A DNA stretch of 64,000 nt from Camelus bactrianus (GCF_048773025.1 NC_133541.1:123221049-123285048), one strand, 5' to 3'. Positions 46,500 through 59,137 are shown, counted from the stretch's first letter. Notes: generated by a model from the letters alone, not told the origin. Numbers and translations: made by a program.

Positions 46500-48812
46500 G
46501 TTGTGCTGGAAACGCAGGTAGCATCTAGTGCCTCCCCATGGACATGGGAGGTAATTAGCGGACTTCCCCCTGCCAGGGAACACCTGTGACACCAGGCAGC
46601 TGTGTGGAGGGCGGCCCTAAACCTCACCCACACAGTCACCCGTGATCCGGAATTCTGAGTGTGGGGAGGTTCCGTCATATGTCCGCAGCACCCGGGTTCT
46701 CCTAGGAGCCCTTCGAGTGTCTTTCCCAAGTCCCTCCCTGTGCGGGCTGCTGGGGAAAGGCGGGGGTTTGGCTGGAAAAGCAGGTAGCATCTAGTGCCTC
46801 CCCATGGACAAGGGAGGTAATTAGCGGTCTTCCCCCTACCAGGGAACACCTGTGACACCAGGCAGCTGCGTGGAGGGCGGCCCCGAACCTCCCCCACACA
46901 GTCAAACGTGTTCCGGAATTCTGAGTGTGGGGAGGTTCCGTCTTCTGTCTGCAGCACCCGGGATCTCCTAGGAGCCTTTAGAGTGTCTTCCCCCAATCCC
47001 TCCCTGTGCGGGCTGCCGGGGATAGGCGGGGGTTGGGCTGGAAAAGCAGGTAGCATCATGTGCCTCCCCATGGACAAGGGAGGTAATTAGCGGAATTCCC
47101 CCTGCCAGGGAACACCTGTGACACCAGGCAGCTGCGTGGAGGGCGGCCCCGAACCTCCCCCACACAGTCAACCTTGTTCCGGAATTCTGAGTGTGGGGAG
47201 GTTCCGTCTTCTGTCTGCAGCACCCGGGATCTCCTAGGAGCCCTTCGAGTGTCTTCCAAGAGTCCCTCCCTGTGCGGGCTTCCGGGGAAAGGAGGGGGTT
47301 GTGCTGGAAACGCAGGTAGCATCTAGTGCCTCCCCATGGACATGGGAGGTAATTAGCGGACTTCCACCTGCCAGGGAACACCTGTGACACTAGGCAGCTG
47401 CGTGGAGGGCGGCCCCGAACCTCCCACACACAGTCATCCGTGTTCCGGAATTCTGAGTGTGGGGAGGTTCCGTCTTCTGTCTGCAGCACCCGGGATCTCC
47501 TAGGAGCCCTTCGAGAGTCTTCCCCGAGTCCCTCCCAGTGCGGGCAGCCGGGGAAAGGCGGGGGTTGGTCTGGAAACTCAGGTAGCATCTAGTGCCTCCC
47601 CATGGACGAGGGAGTTAATTAGCCGTCTTCCCCCTACCAGGGAACACCTCTGACACCAGGAAGCTGCGTGGAGTGCGGCCCTAAACCTCACGCACACAGT
47701 CACCCGTGTTCCGGAATTCTGAGTGTGGGGAGGTTCCGTCTTATGTCTGCAGAACCCGGGTTCTCCTAGGAACCCTTCGAGTGTCTTCCCCAATTCCCTC
47801 CCTGTGGGGGCTGCTGGGGAAAGGCGGGGGTTGGGCTGGAAAAGCAGGTAGCATCTAGTGCCTCCCCATGGCCATGGGAGGTAATTAGCGGACTTCCCCC
47901 TGCCAGGGAACACCTGTGACACCAGGCAGCTGTGTGGAGGGCGGCCCTAAACCTCACCCACACAGTCACCCGTGATCCGGAATTCTGAGTGTGGGGAGGT
48001 TCCGTCATATGTCCGCAGCACCCGGGTTCTCCTAGGAGCCCTTCGAGTGTCTTTCCCAAGTCCCTCCCTGTGCGGGCTGCTGGGGAAAGGCGGGGGTTTG
48101 GCTGGAAATTCAGGTAGCATCATGTGCCTCCCCATGGACAAGGGAGGTAATTAGCGGACTTCCCCCTGCCAGGGAACACCTGTGACACCAGGCAGCTGCG
48201 TGGAGGGCGGCCCTGAACCTCCCCCACACAGTCAACCGTGTTCCGGAATTCTGAGTGTGGGGAGGTTCCGTCTTCTGTCTGCAGCACCCGGGATCTCCTA
48301 GGAGCCCTTCGAGTGTCTTCCCAGAGTCCCTCCCTGTGCGGGCTTCCGGGGAAAGGAGGGGGTTGTGCTGGAAACGCAGGTAGCATCTAGTGCCTCCCCA
48401 TGGACATGGGAGGTAATTAGCGGACTTCCACCTGCCAGGGAACACCTGTGACACTAGGCAGCTGCGTGGAGGGCGGCCCCGAACCTCCCACACACAGTCA
48501 TCCGTGTTCCGGAATTCTGAGTGTGGGGAGGTTCCGTCTTCTGTCTGCAGCACCCGGGATCTCCTAGGAGCCCTTCGAGAGTCTTCCAAGAGTCCCTCCC
48601 AGTGCGGGCAGCCGGGGAAAGGCGGGGGTTGGTCTGGAAACTCAGGTAGCATCTAGTGCCTCCCCATGGACGAGGGAGTTAATTAGCCGTCTTCCCCCTA
48701 CCAGGGAACACCTCTGACACCAGGAAGCTGTGTGGAGTTCGGCCCTAAACCTCACCCACACAGTCACCCGTGTTCCGGAATTCTGAGTGTGGGGAGGTTC
48801 CGTCTTCTGTCT
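46500..48812 (+). repeat. 9-monomer block, second copy of 39.85-42.17 kb
   Basis: Counterpart of the block at 39,850-42,165 with the same order and private variants. It ends where the next monomer changes from the E-like CAGAACCCGGG form to a D unit. Confidence 0.82.
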
Positions 48813-49604
48813 GCAGCACCCGGGATCTCCTAGGAGCCCTTCGAGTGTCTTCCCAGAGTCTCTCCCCGTGCGGGGTGCCGGGGAAAGGAGGAGGTTGTGC
48901 TGGAAACGCATGTAGCATCTAGTGCCTCCCCATGGACAGGGGAGGTAATTAGCGGACTTCCACCTGCCAGGGAACACCTGTGACACAAGGCAGCTGCGTG
49001 GAGGGCGGCCCCGAACCTCCCCCACACAGTCATCCGTGTTCCGGAATTCTGAGTGTGGGGAGGTTCCGTCTTAAGTCTGCAGCACCCGAGTTCACCTAGG
49101 AGCCCTTCGAGTTTCTTCCGCCAGTCCCTCCCTGTGAGTGCGGCCGGGGAATGGCGGAGGTTGGGCTGGAAAAGCAGGTAGCATCTTGTGCCTCCCCATG
49201 GACAAGGGAGTTAATTAGCGGACTTCCCACTGCCAGGGAACACCTGTGACACCAGGCAGCTGCGTGGAGGGCGGCCCCGAACCTCTCTCACACAGTCAGA
49301 CGTGTTCCGGTATTCTGAGTGTGGGGAGGTTCCGTCTTCTGTCTGCAGCACCCGGGATCTCCTAGTAGCCCTTCGAGAGCCTTCCCCGAGTCCCTCCCTG
49401 TGCGGGCTGCCGGGGAATGGCGGAGGTTGGGCTGGAAAAGCAGGTAGCATCTTGTGCCTTCCCATGGACAAGGGTGGTAATTAGCGGACTTCCCCCTGCC
49501 AGGGAACACCTGTGACACCAGGCAGCTGCGTGGAGGGCGGCCCCGAACCTCCCCCACACAGTCAACCGTGTTCCGGAATTCTGAGTGTGGGGAGGTTCCG
49601 TCTT
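48589..49604 (+). repeat. Copy of 44.6-45.6 kb (3,989-bp offset)
   Basis: It matches 44,600-45,615 up to the monomer at 49,568. There it changes to the TTATCTCTGCAG form found at 46,410, so the next unit comes from a different source. Confidence 0.8.
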
Positions 49605-50649
49605 ATCTCTGCAGAACCCGGGATCTCCTAGGAGTCCTTCGAGATTCTTCCCCGAGTCCCTCCCAGTGCGGGCAGCCGGGGAAAGGAAGGGGTTGTGCTG
49701 GAAACGCAGGTAGCATCTAGTGCCTCCCCATGGACATGGGAGGTAATTAGCGGACTTCCACCTGCCAGGGAACACCTGTGACACTAGGCAGCTGCGTGGA
49801 GGGCGGCCCCGAACCTCCCACACACAGTCATCCGTGTTCCGGAATTCTGAGTGTGGGGAGGTTCCGTCTTCTGTCTGCAGCACCCGGGATCTCCTAGGAG
49901 CCCTTCGAGAGTCTTCCCCGAGTCCCTCCCAGTGCGGGCAGCCGGGGAAAGGCGGGGGTTAGTCTGGAAACTCAGGTAGCATCTAGTGCCTCCCCATGGA
50001 CGAGGGAGTTAATTAGCCGTCTTCCCCCTACCAGGGAACACCTCTGACACCAGGAAGCTGTGTGGAGTTCGGCCCTAAACCTCACCCACACAGTCACCCG
50101 TGTTCCGGAATTCTGAGTGTTGGGAGGTTCCGTCTTATGTCTGCAGAACCCGGGTTCTCCTAGGAACCCTTCGAGTGTCTTCCCCAATTCCCTCCCTGTG
50201 GGGGCTGCTGGGGAAAGGCGGGGGTGGGGCTGGAAAAGCAGGTAGCATCTAGTGCCTCCCCATGGACAATGGAGGTAATTAGCGGAATTCCCCCTGCCAG
50301 GGAACACCTGTGACACCAGGCAGCTGCGTGGAGGTCGGCCCTGAAACTTCCCCACACTGTCAGACTTGTTCCGGAATTCTGATTGTACGGAGGTTCCGTC
50401 TTATGTCTGCAGCACCCGGGATATCCTAGGAGCCCTTCGAGAGTCTTCCCCGAGTCCCTCCCAGTGCGGGCAGCCAGGGAAAGGCGGGGGTTGGGCTGGA
50501 AACGCAGGAAGCATCTAGTGCCTCCCCATGGACAGGGGAGGTAATTAGCGGACTTGCCCCTGCCAGTGAACACCTGTGATACCTGGCAGCTGCGTGGAGG
50601 GCGACCCCGAACCTCCCCCTCACAGTCAACCGTGTTCCGGAATCCTGAG
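49605..50649 (+). repeat. Satellite mosaic with diverged monomer near 50,370-50,630
   Basis: 49,605-49,690 matches 46,410-46,500. 49,730-50,250 resembles 48.4-48.8 and 42.0-42.3 kb. The unit at about 50,368 has unusual variants: CACACTGTCAGACTTG, GATTGTACGGAGG, GGACTTGCCCCTG, GCCAGTGAACACC and CCCCCTCACAGTC. It is one of the most diverged monomers in the window. Confidence 0.72.
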
Positions 50650-52335
50650 TGTGGGGAGGTTCCGTCTTCTGTCTGCAGCACCCGGGATCTCCTAGGAGCC
50701 CTTCGAGTGTCTTCCCAGAGTCTCTCCCCGTGCGGGCTGCCGGGGAAAGGAGGGGGTTGTGCTGGAAACGCAGGTAGCATCTAGTGCCTCCCCATGGACA
50801 TGGGAGGTAATTAGCGGACTTCCACCTGCCAGGGAACACCTGTGACACAAGGCAGCTGCGTGGAGGGCGGCCCCGAACCTCCCCCACACAGTCATCCGTG
50901 TTCCGGAATTCTGAGTGTGGGGAGGTTCCGTCTTATGTCTGCAGCACCCGAGTTCACCTAGGAGCCCTTCGAGTTTCTTCCGCCAGTCCCTCCCTGTGAG
51001 GGCTGCCGGGGAATGGCGGAGGTTGGGCTGGAAAAGCAGGTAGCATCTTGTGCCTCCCCATGGACAAGGGAGTTAATTAGCGGACTTCCCACTGCCAGGG
51101 AACACCTGTGACACCAGGCAGCTGCGTGGAGGGCGGCCCCGAACCTCTCCCACACAGTCAGACGTGTTCCGGTATTCTGAGTGTGGGGAGGTTCCGTCTT
51201 CTGTCTGCAGCACCCGGGATCTCCTAGTAGCCCTTCGAGAGCCTTCCCCGAGTCCCTCACTGTGCGGGCTGCCGGGGAATGGCGGAGGTTGGGCTGGAAA
51301 AGCAGGTAGCATCTTGTGCCTTCCCATGGACAAGGGTGGTAATTAGCGGACTTCCCCCTGCCAGGGAACACCTGTGACACCAGGCAGCTGCGTGGAGGGC
51401 GGCCCCGAACCTCCCCCACACAGTCAACCGTGTTCCGGAATTCTGAGTGTGGGAAGGTTCCGTCTTCTGTCTGCAGCACCAGGGATCTCCTAGGAGGCCT
51501 TCGAGTGTCTTCCCAGAGTCCCTCCTTGTGCGGGCTGCCGGGGAAAGGAGGGGGTTGTGCTGGAAAAGCAGGTAGCATCTTGTGCCTCCCCATGGACAGG
51601 GGAGGTAATTAGCGGACTTCCACCTGCCAGGGAACACCTGTGACACAAGGCAGCTGCGTGGAGGGCGGCCCCGAACCTCCCCCACACAGTCATCCGTGTT
51701 CCGGAATTCTGAGTGTGGGGAGGTTCCGTCTTCTGTCTGCAGCACCCGGGATCTCCTAGGAGCCCTTCGAGAGTCTTCCCCGTGTCCCTCCCAGTGCGGG
51801 CAGCCGGGGAAATGCGGGGGTTGGGCTGGAAACTCAGGTAGAATCTAGTGCCTTCCCATGGACAGGGGAGGTAATTAGCGGTTTTCCCCCACCAGGGAAC
51901 ACCTGTGACACCAGGAAGCTGTGTGGAGGGCGGCCCTAAACCTCCCCCACACAGTCAGCCGTGTTCCGGAATTCTGAGTGTGGGGAGGTTCCGTCTTATG
52001 TCTGCAGCACCCGGGTTCTCCTAGGAGCCCTTCGAGTGTCTTCCCCAAGTCCCTCCTTTTGCGGGCTGCTGGGGAAATGCGGGGGTTGGGCTGGAAAACA
52101 GGTAGCATCTAGTGCCTCCCCATGGACAGGGAAGGTAATTAGCGGTCTTCCCCCTACCAGGGAACACCTGTGACACCAGGAAGCTGTGTGGAGGTCGACC
52201 CTATACCTCACCCACACAGTCAACCGTGTTCCGGAATTCTGAGTGTGGGGAGGTTCCGTCTTATCTCTGCAGAACCCGGGATCTCCTAGGAGTCCTTCGA
52301 GATTCTTCCCCGAGTCCCTCCCAGTGCGGGCAGCC
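50650..52335 (+). repeat. Copy of 44.8-46.5 kb (5,850-bp offset)
   Basis: It carries the same series of markers as 44,800-46,485, with the same short-indel monomer GGAAAACAGG (46,249 and 52,095). It ends in the G-rich segment, where GGGGAACAGCGG replaces GGGGAAAGGAAGG. Confidence 0.82.
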
Positions 52336-53280
52336 GGGGAACAGCGGGGGTGGGCTGGAAAAGCAGGTAGCATCTAGTGCCTCCCCATGGACAAGGGAGG
52401 TAATTAGCGGACTTCCCCCTGCCAGGGAACAACTGTGACACCAGGAAGCTGCGTGGAGTGCGGCCCTAAACCTCACCCACACAGTCACACGTGTTCCGGA
52501 ATTCTGAGTGTGGGGAGGTTCCGTCTTCTGTCTGCAGCACCCGGGTTCTCCTAGGAGCCTTTCGAGTGTCTTCCCCCATTCCCTCCCTGTGCGTGCTGCC
52601 GGGGAAAGGCGGGGGTTCGGCTGGAAAAGCAGGTAGAATCTTGTGCCTCCCCATGGACAAGGGAGGTAATTAGCGGACTTCCCCCTGCCAGGGAACACCT
52701 GTGACACCAGGCAGCTGCGTGGAGGGCGACCCCTAACCTCCCCCACACAGTCAACCGTGTTCCGGAATTCTGAGTGTGGGGAGGTTCCGTCTTCTGTCTG
52801 CAGCACCCGGGATCTCCTAGGAGCCCTTCGAGTGTCTTCCCAGACTCCCTCCCTGTGCGGGCTGCCGGGGAAAGGAGGGGGTTGTGCTGGAAACGCAGGT
52901 AGCATCTAGGGCCTCCCCATGGACAGGGGAGGTAATTAGCGGACTTCTCCCTGCCAGGAAACACCTGTGACACCAGGCAGCTGCGTGGAGGGCGGCCCCG
53001 TACCTCCCCTACACAGTCATCCGTGTTCCGGACTTCTGAGTGTGGGGAGGATCCGTCTTATGTCTGCAGCACCCGGGTTCACCTAGGAGCCCTTCGAGTG
53101 TCTTCCCCCAGTCCCTCACAGTGCGGGCTGCCGGGGAATGGCGGAGGTTTGGCTGGAATAGCAGGTAGCATCTAGTGGCTCCCCATGGACAAGCTAGGTA
53201 ATTAGCGGACTTCCCCCTGCCAGGGAACACCTGTGACACCAGGCAGCTGCGTGGAGGGCGGCCCCGAACCTTCCCCACAC
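52336..53280 (+). repeat. Satellite monomers without clear higher-order repeat
   Basis: Monomers in the order F D C and others, with private variants such as GGGCGACCCCTAACC (52,725), CAGACTCCC (52,842), GGATCCGTC (53,050) and CAAGCTAGGTAATTAG (53,190). No gene or insertion is seen. Confidence 0.75.
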
Positions 53281-53288
53281 AGTCAGAC

Positions 53289-54350
53289 GTGTTCCGGAAT
53301 TCTGAATGTGGGGAGGTTCCGTCTTCTGTCTGCAGCACCCGGGATCTCCTAGGAGCCCTTCGAGAGTCTTCCCTGAGTCCCTCCCAGTGCGGGCAGCCAG
53401 GGAAAGGCGGAGGTTGGGCTGGAAACGCAGGTACCATCTTGTGCCTCCCCATGGAGAGGGGAGGTAATTAGCGGACTTCCCCCTGCCAGGGAACACCTGT
53501 GACACCAGGCAGCTGTGTGGAGGGCGGCCCCGAACCTCCCCCACACAGTCATCCGTGTTCCGGAATTCTGAGTGTGGGGAGGTTCCGTCTTCTGTCTGCA
53601 GCACCCGGGATCTCCTAGGAGCCCTTCGAGTGTCTTCCCAGAGTCCCTCCCTGTGCGGGCTGCCAGGGAAAGGAGGGGGTTGTGCTGGAAATGCAGGTAG
53701 CATCTAGTGCCTCCCCATGGACAGGGGAGGTAATTAGCGGACTTCCCCCTGCCAGGGAACACCTGTGACACCAGGCAGCTGCGTGGAGGGCGGCCCCGAA
53801 CCTTCCCCACACAGTCAGCCGTGTTCCGGAATTCTGAATGTGGGGAGGTTCCGTCTTCTGTCTGCAGCACCCGGGATCTCCTAGGAGCCCTTCGAGAGTC
53901 TTCCCTGAGTCCCTCCCAGTGCGGGCAGCCAGGGAAACGCGGGGGTTGGGCTGGAAACGCAGGTAGCATCTTGTGCCTCCCCATGGACAGGGGAGGTAAT
54001 TAGCGGACTTCCCCCTGCCAGGGAACACCTGTGACACCAGGCAGCTGCGTGGAGGGCGGCCCCGAACCTCCCCCACACAGTCATCCGTGTTCCGGAATTC
54101 TGAGTGTGGGGAGGTTCCGTCTTCTGTCTGCAGCACCCGGGATCTCCTAGGAGCCCTTCGAGTGTCTTCCCAGAGTCCCTCCCTGTGCGGGCTGCCAGGG
54201 AAAGGAGGGGGTTGTGCTGGAAATGCAGGTAGCATCTAGTGCCTCCCCATGGACAGGGGAGGTAATTAGCGGACTTCCCCCTGCCAGGGAACACCTGTGA
54301 CACAAGGCAGCTTCCTGGAGGGCGGCCCCGAACCTCCCCCACACAGTCAT
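53289..54350 (+). repeat. A-D dimer higher-order repeat (532 bp x 2)
   Basis: The A monomer at 53,289 (TCTGAATGTGG, TTCCCTGAGTCCC) and the following D monomer (GCTGCCAGGG, GGAAATGCAGG) are repeated at 53,821 and 54,087, 532 bases downstream. This is the shortest higher-order period I found in the window. Confidence 0.82.
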
Positions 54351-57300
54351 CCGTGTTCCGGAATTCTGAGTGTGGGGAGGTTCCGTCTTCTGTCTGCAGC
54401 ACCCGGGATCTCCTAGAAGCCCTTCGAGTGTCTTCCCAGAGTCCCTCCCTGTGCGGGCTGCCGGGGAAAGGAGGGGGTTGTGCTGGAAACGCAGGTAGCA
54501 TCTAATGCCTCCCCATGGACAGGGGAGGTAATTAGCGGACTTCCACCTGCCAGGGAACACCTGTGACACCAGGCAGCTGCGTGGAGGGCGGCCCCGAACC
54601 TCCCCCACACAGTCAGCCGTGTTCCGGAATTCTGAGTGTGGGGAGGTTCCGTCTTATGTCTGCAGCACCCGGGTTCACGTAGGAGCCATTCGAGTGTCTT
54701 CCCCCAGTCCCTCACTGTGCGGGCTGCCGGGGAATGGCGGAGGTTGGGCTGGAAAAGGAGGTAGCATCTTGTGCCTCCCCATGGGCAAGGGAGTTAATTA
54801 GCGGACTTCCCCCTGCCAGGGAACACCTGTGACACCAGGCAGCTGCGTGGAGGGCGGCCCCGAACCTCCCCCACACAGTCAACCGTGTTCCGGAATTCTG
54901 AGTGTGGGGAGGTTCCGTCTTCTGTCTACAGCACCCGGGATCTCCTAGGAGCCCTTCGAGATTCTTCCGCGAGTCCCTCCCAGTGCGGGCAGCCGGGGAA
55001 AGGCGGGGGTTGGGATGGAAACGCAGGTAGCATCTAGTGCCTCCCCATGGACAGGGGAGGTAATTAGCGGACTTCCCCCTGCCTGGGAACACCTGTGACA
55101 CCAGGCAGCTGCGTGGAGGGCGGCCCCGAACCTCCCCCACACAGTCAACCATGTTCCGGAATTCTGAGTGTGGGGAGGTTCCGTCTTTTATCTGCAGCAC
55201 TCGGGATCTCCTAGGAGCCCTTCGAGTGTCTTCCCAGTGTCCCTCCCTGTGCGGGCTGCCGGGGAAAGGAGGGGGTTGTGCTGGAAACGCAGGTAGCATT
55301 TAGTGCCTCCCGATGGACAGGGGAGGTAATTAGCGGACTTCCACCTGCCAGGGAACACCTGTGACAACAGGCAGCTGCGTGGACGGCGGCCCCGAACCTC
55401 CCCCACACAGTCAGCCGTGTTCAGGATTTCTGAGTTTGGGGAGGTTCCGTGTTATGTCTGCAGCACCCGGGATCTCCTAGGAGCCCTTCGAGAGTCTTCC
55501 CCGGGTCCCTGCCAGTGCGGGCAGCCGGGGAACGGCGGGGGTTGGGCTGGAAAAGCAGGTAGCATCTAGTGCCTCCCCATGGACAAGGGAGGTAATTAGC
55601 GGACTTCCCCCTGCCAGGGAACAACTGTGACACCAGGAGGCTGCGTGGAGTGCGGCCCTAAACCTCACCCACACAGTCACACGTGTTCCGGAATTCTGAG
55701 TGTGGGGAGGTTCCGTCTTCTGTCTGCAGCACCCGGGATCACCTAGGAGCCCTTCGAGTGTCTTCCCAGAGTCCCTCCTTTGCGGGCTGCCGGGGAAAGG
55801 AGGGGGTTGGGCTGGAAACGCAGGTAGCATCTAGTGCCTCCCCATGGACAGGGGAGGTAATAGCGGACTTCCACCTGCCAGGGAACACCTGTGACACCAG
55901 GCAGCTGCGTGGAGGGCGGCCCCGAACCTCCCCCACACAGTCAGCCGTGTTCCGGTATTCTGAGTGTGGGGAGGTTCCGTCTTATGTCTGCAGCACCCGG
56001 GTTCTCCTAGGAGCCCTTCGAGTGTCTTCCCCAAGTCCCTCCCTGTGCGGGTTGCTGGGGAAAGGCGGGGGTTGGGCTGGAAACGCAGGTAGCATCTAGT
56101 GCCTCCCCATGGACAGGGGAGGTAATTAGTGGACTTCCCCCTGCCAGGGAACACCTGTGACAGCAGGCAGCTGCGTGGAGGGCGGCCCCGAACCTCCCCC
56201 ACACAGTCAACCGTGTTCCGGAATTCTGAGTGTGGGGAGGTTCCGTCTTCTGTCTGCAGCACCCGGGATCTCCTAGGAGCCCTTCGAGTGTCTTCCCAGA
56301 GTCCCTCCCTGTGCGGGCTTCCGGGGAAAGAATGGGGTTGTGCTGGAAACGCAGGTAGCATCTAGTGCCTCCCCATGGACAGGGGAGGTAATTAGCGGAC
56401 TTCCACCTGCCAGGGAACACCTATGACACCAGGCAGCTGCGTGGAGGGCGGCCCCGAACCTCCCCCACACAGTCAGCCGTGTTCCGGAATTCTGAGTGTG
56501 GGGAGGTTCCGTCTTATATCTGCAGCACCCGGGTTCACCTAGGAGCCCTTCGAGTGTCTTCCCCCAGTCCCACACTGAGCGGGCTGCCGGGGAATGGCGG
56601 AGGTTGTACTGGAAAAGCAGGTAGCATCTTGTGTCTCCCCATGGACAAGGGAGGTAATTAGCGAAATTCCCCCTGCCAGGGAACACCTGTGACACCAGGC
56701 AACTGCGTGGAGTGCGGCCCTGAACCTCCCCCACACAGTCAACCGTGTTCCGGAATTCTGAGTGTGGGGAGGTTCCGTCTTCTGTCTGCAGCACACAGGA
56801 TCTCCTAGGAGCCCTTCGAGTGTCTTCCCAGAGTCCCTCCGTTTGCGGGCTGCCGGGGAAAGGATGGGGTGGTGCTGGAAACGCAGGTAGCATCTAGTGC
56901 CTCCCCATGGACAGGGGAGGTAATTAGCGGACTTCCACCTGCCAGGGAACACCTGTGACACCAGGCAGCTGCGTGGAGGTCGGCCCCGAACCTTCCCCAC
57001 ACAGTCAGCCGTGTTCCGAAATTTTGAGTGTGGGGAGGTTCCGTCTTATGTCTGCAGCAACCGGGATCTCCTAGGAGCCCTTCGAGAGTCTTCCCCGAGT
57101 CCCTCACAGTGCGGACAGCCAGGGAAAGCCGGGGGTTGGGCTGGAAACGCAGGTAGCATCTAGTGCCTCCCCATGGACAGGGGAGGTAATTAGCGGACTT
57201 CCGCCTGCCAGGGAACACTTGTGACACCAGGCAGCTGCGTGGAGTGCGGCCCTAAACCTCACCCACACAGTCATCCGTGTTCCGGAATTCTGAGTGTGGG

Positions 57301-58074
57301 GAGGTTCCGTCTTCTGTCTGCAGCACCCGGGATCTCCTAGGAGCCCTTCGAGAGTCTTCCTCGAGTCCCCCCCAGTGCGGGCAGCCAAGGAACGGCGGGG
57401 GTTGGGCTGGAAAATCAGGTAGCATCTAGTGCCTCCCCATGGACAGGGGAGGTAATTAGCGGACTTCCCCCTGCCAGGGAACACCTGTGACACCAGGAAG
57501 ATGTGTGGAGGGCGGCCCTAAACCTCACCCACACAGTCACCCGTGTTCCGGAATTCTGAGTGTGGGGAGGTTCCGTCTTATGTCTGCAGCACCCGGGTTC
57601 TCCTAGGAGCCTTTCGAGTGTCTTCCCCGAATCCCTCCCACTGCGGGCTGCCGGGGAAAGGCGGGGGTTGGGCTGGAAACTCAGGTAGCATCTAGTGCCT
57701 CCCCATGGACAGGGGAGGAAATTAGCGGACTTCTCCCAGCCAGGGAACACCTGTGACACCAGGCAGCTGCGTGGAGGGCGGCCCCGAACCTCCCCCACAC
57801 AGTCATTCGTGTTCCGGAATTCTGAGTGTGGGGAGGTTCCGTCTTCTGTCTGCAGCACCCGGGATCTCCTAGGAGCCCTTCGAGAGTCTTCCCCGAGTCC
57901 CTCCCAGTGCGGGCAGCCGGGGAATGGCGGGGGTTGGGCTGGAAACTCAGGTAGTATCTAGTGCCTCCCCATGGACAGGGGAGGTAATTAGCGGTCTTCC
58001 TCCTACCAGTGAACACCTGTGACTCCAGGAAGCTGTGTGGAGGGCGGCCCTAAACCTCACCCACACAGTCAACC

Positions 58075-58340
58075 GTGTTCCGGAATTCTGAGTGTGGGGA
58101 GGTTCCGTCTTATGTCTGCAGCACCCGGGTTCTCCTAGGAGCCTTTCGAGTGTCTTCCCCAAGTCCCTCCCTGTGCGGGCTGCTGGGGAAAGGCGGGGGT
58201 TGGGCTGGAAAAGCAGGTAGCATCTAGTGCCTCCCCATGGACAAGGGAGGTAATTAGCGGACTTCCCCCTGCCAGGGAACACCTGTGACACCAGGCAGCT
58301 GCGTGGAGGGCGGCCCCGAACCTTCCCCACACAGTCAGCC
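58075..58340 (+). repeat. Subtype E monomer (representative)
   Basis: Subtype E is marked by TTATGTCTGCAG, GGGTTCTCCTAGGAGCC, CTTCCCCAAGTCCCTCC, CGGGCTGCTGGGGAAAGG and GAAAAGCAGG. It is normally preceded by GGCCCTAAACCTCACCC and CAGTCACCCGTG rather than the GGCCCCGAACC form, so the diagnostic block crosses the chosen unit boundary. Other copies lie at 4,653, 5,714, 8,904, 14,485, 24,318, 25,913 and 27,772. Confidence 0.8.
58177..58204 (+). other. Canonical G-quadruplex motif (example, subtype E)
   Basis: Four G-runs of three or more lie at 58,177-58,179, 58,185-58,188, 58,195-58,199 and 58,202-58,204, with loops of 5, 6 and 2 bases. This meets the usual G3+N1-7 pattern on the plus strand. 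The same segment is intact in most A, B, E and F monomers and broken in C (GGCGGAGG) and D (GGTTGTGCTGG). Folding is inferred from the pattern only. Confidence 0.7.
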
Positions 58341-58871
58341 GTGTTCCGGAATTCTGAGTGTGGGGAGTTTCCGTCTTATGTCTGCAGCAACCGGGATCTC
58401 CTAGGAGCCCTTCGAGAGTCTTCCCCGAGTCCCTCCCTGTGCGGGCAGCCAGGGAAAGGCGGAGGTTGGGCTGGAAACGCAGGTACCGTCTAGTCCGTCC
58501 CCATGGACAGGGGAGGTAATTAGCGGACTTCCCCCTGCCAGGGAACACCTGTGACACCAGGCAGCTGCGTGGAGGGCGGCCCCGGACCTCCCCCACACAG
58601 TCAACCTTGTACCAGAATTCTGAATGTGGGGAGGTTCCGTCTTATGTCTGCAGCACCCGGGATCTCCTAGGAGCCCTTCGAGAGACTTCCCCGAGTCCCT
58701 CCCAGTGCGGGCAGCCGGGAACGGAGGGGGTTGGGCTGGAAAAGCAGGTAGCATCTAGTGCCTCCCAATGGACAGGGGAGGTAATTAGCGGACTTCCCCC
58801 TGCCAGGGAACAACTGTGACACCAAGAAGCTGCGTGGAGTGCGGCCATAAACCTCACCCACACAGTCACAC

Positions 58872-59137
58872 GTGTTCCGGAATTCTGAGTGTGGGGAGGT
58901 TCCGTCTTCTGTCTGCAGCACCCGGGTTCTCCTAGGAGCCTTTCGAGTGTCTTCCCCCAGTCCCTCCCTGTGCGGTCTGCCGGGGAAAGGCGGGGGTTGG
59001 GCTGGAAAAGCAGGTAGCATCTTGTGCCTCCCCATGGACAAGGGAGGTAATTAGCGGACTTCCCCCTGCCAGGAAACACCTGTGACACCAGGCAGCTGCG
59101 TGGAGGGCGGCCCCGAACCTCCCCCACACAGTCAGCC
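58872..59137 (+). repeat. Subtype F monomer (representative)
   Basis: Subtype F is marked by GGGTTCTCCTAGGAGCC, CCTTTCGAGTGTCTTCCC, CCCAGTCCCTCCCTGTG, a full GGCGGGGGTTGGGCTGG segment, and ATCTTGTGCC with ACAAGGGAGG. It is usually preceded by GGCCCTAAACCTCACCC and CAGTCACACGTG. It looks like an intermediate between E (left part) and C (right part). A short-indel version with CCCTCCCTTGCGGG occurs at 21,663, 35,483 and 36,545. Confidence 0.8.

Noticed and set aside
58141-58180. PRDM9-type recombination motif
   Set aside because: The 7-base core CCTCCCT is present in C-, D-, E- and F-like units, but the 13-base form has two mismatches. The motif is also species-specific and the species is unknown.
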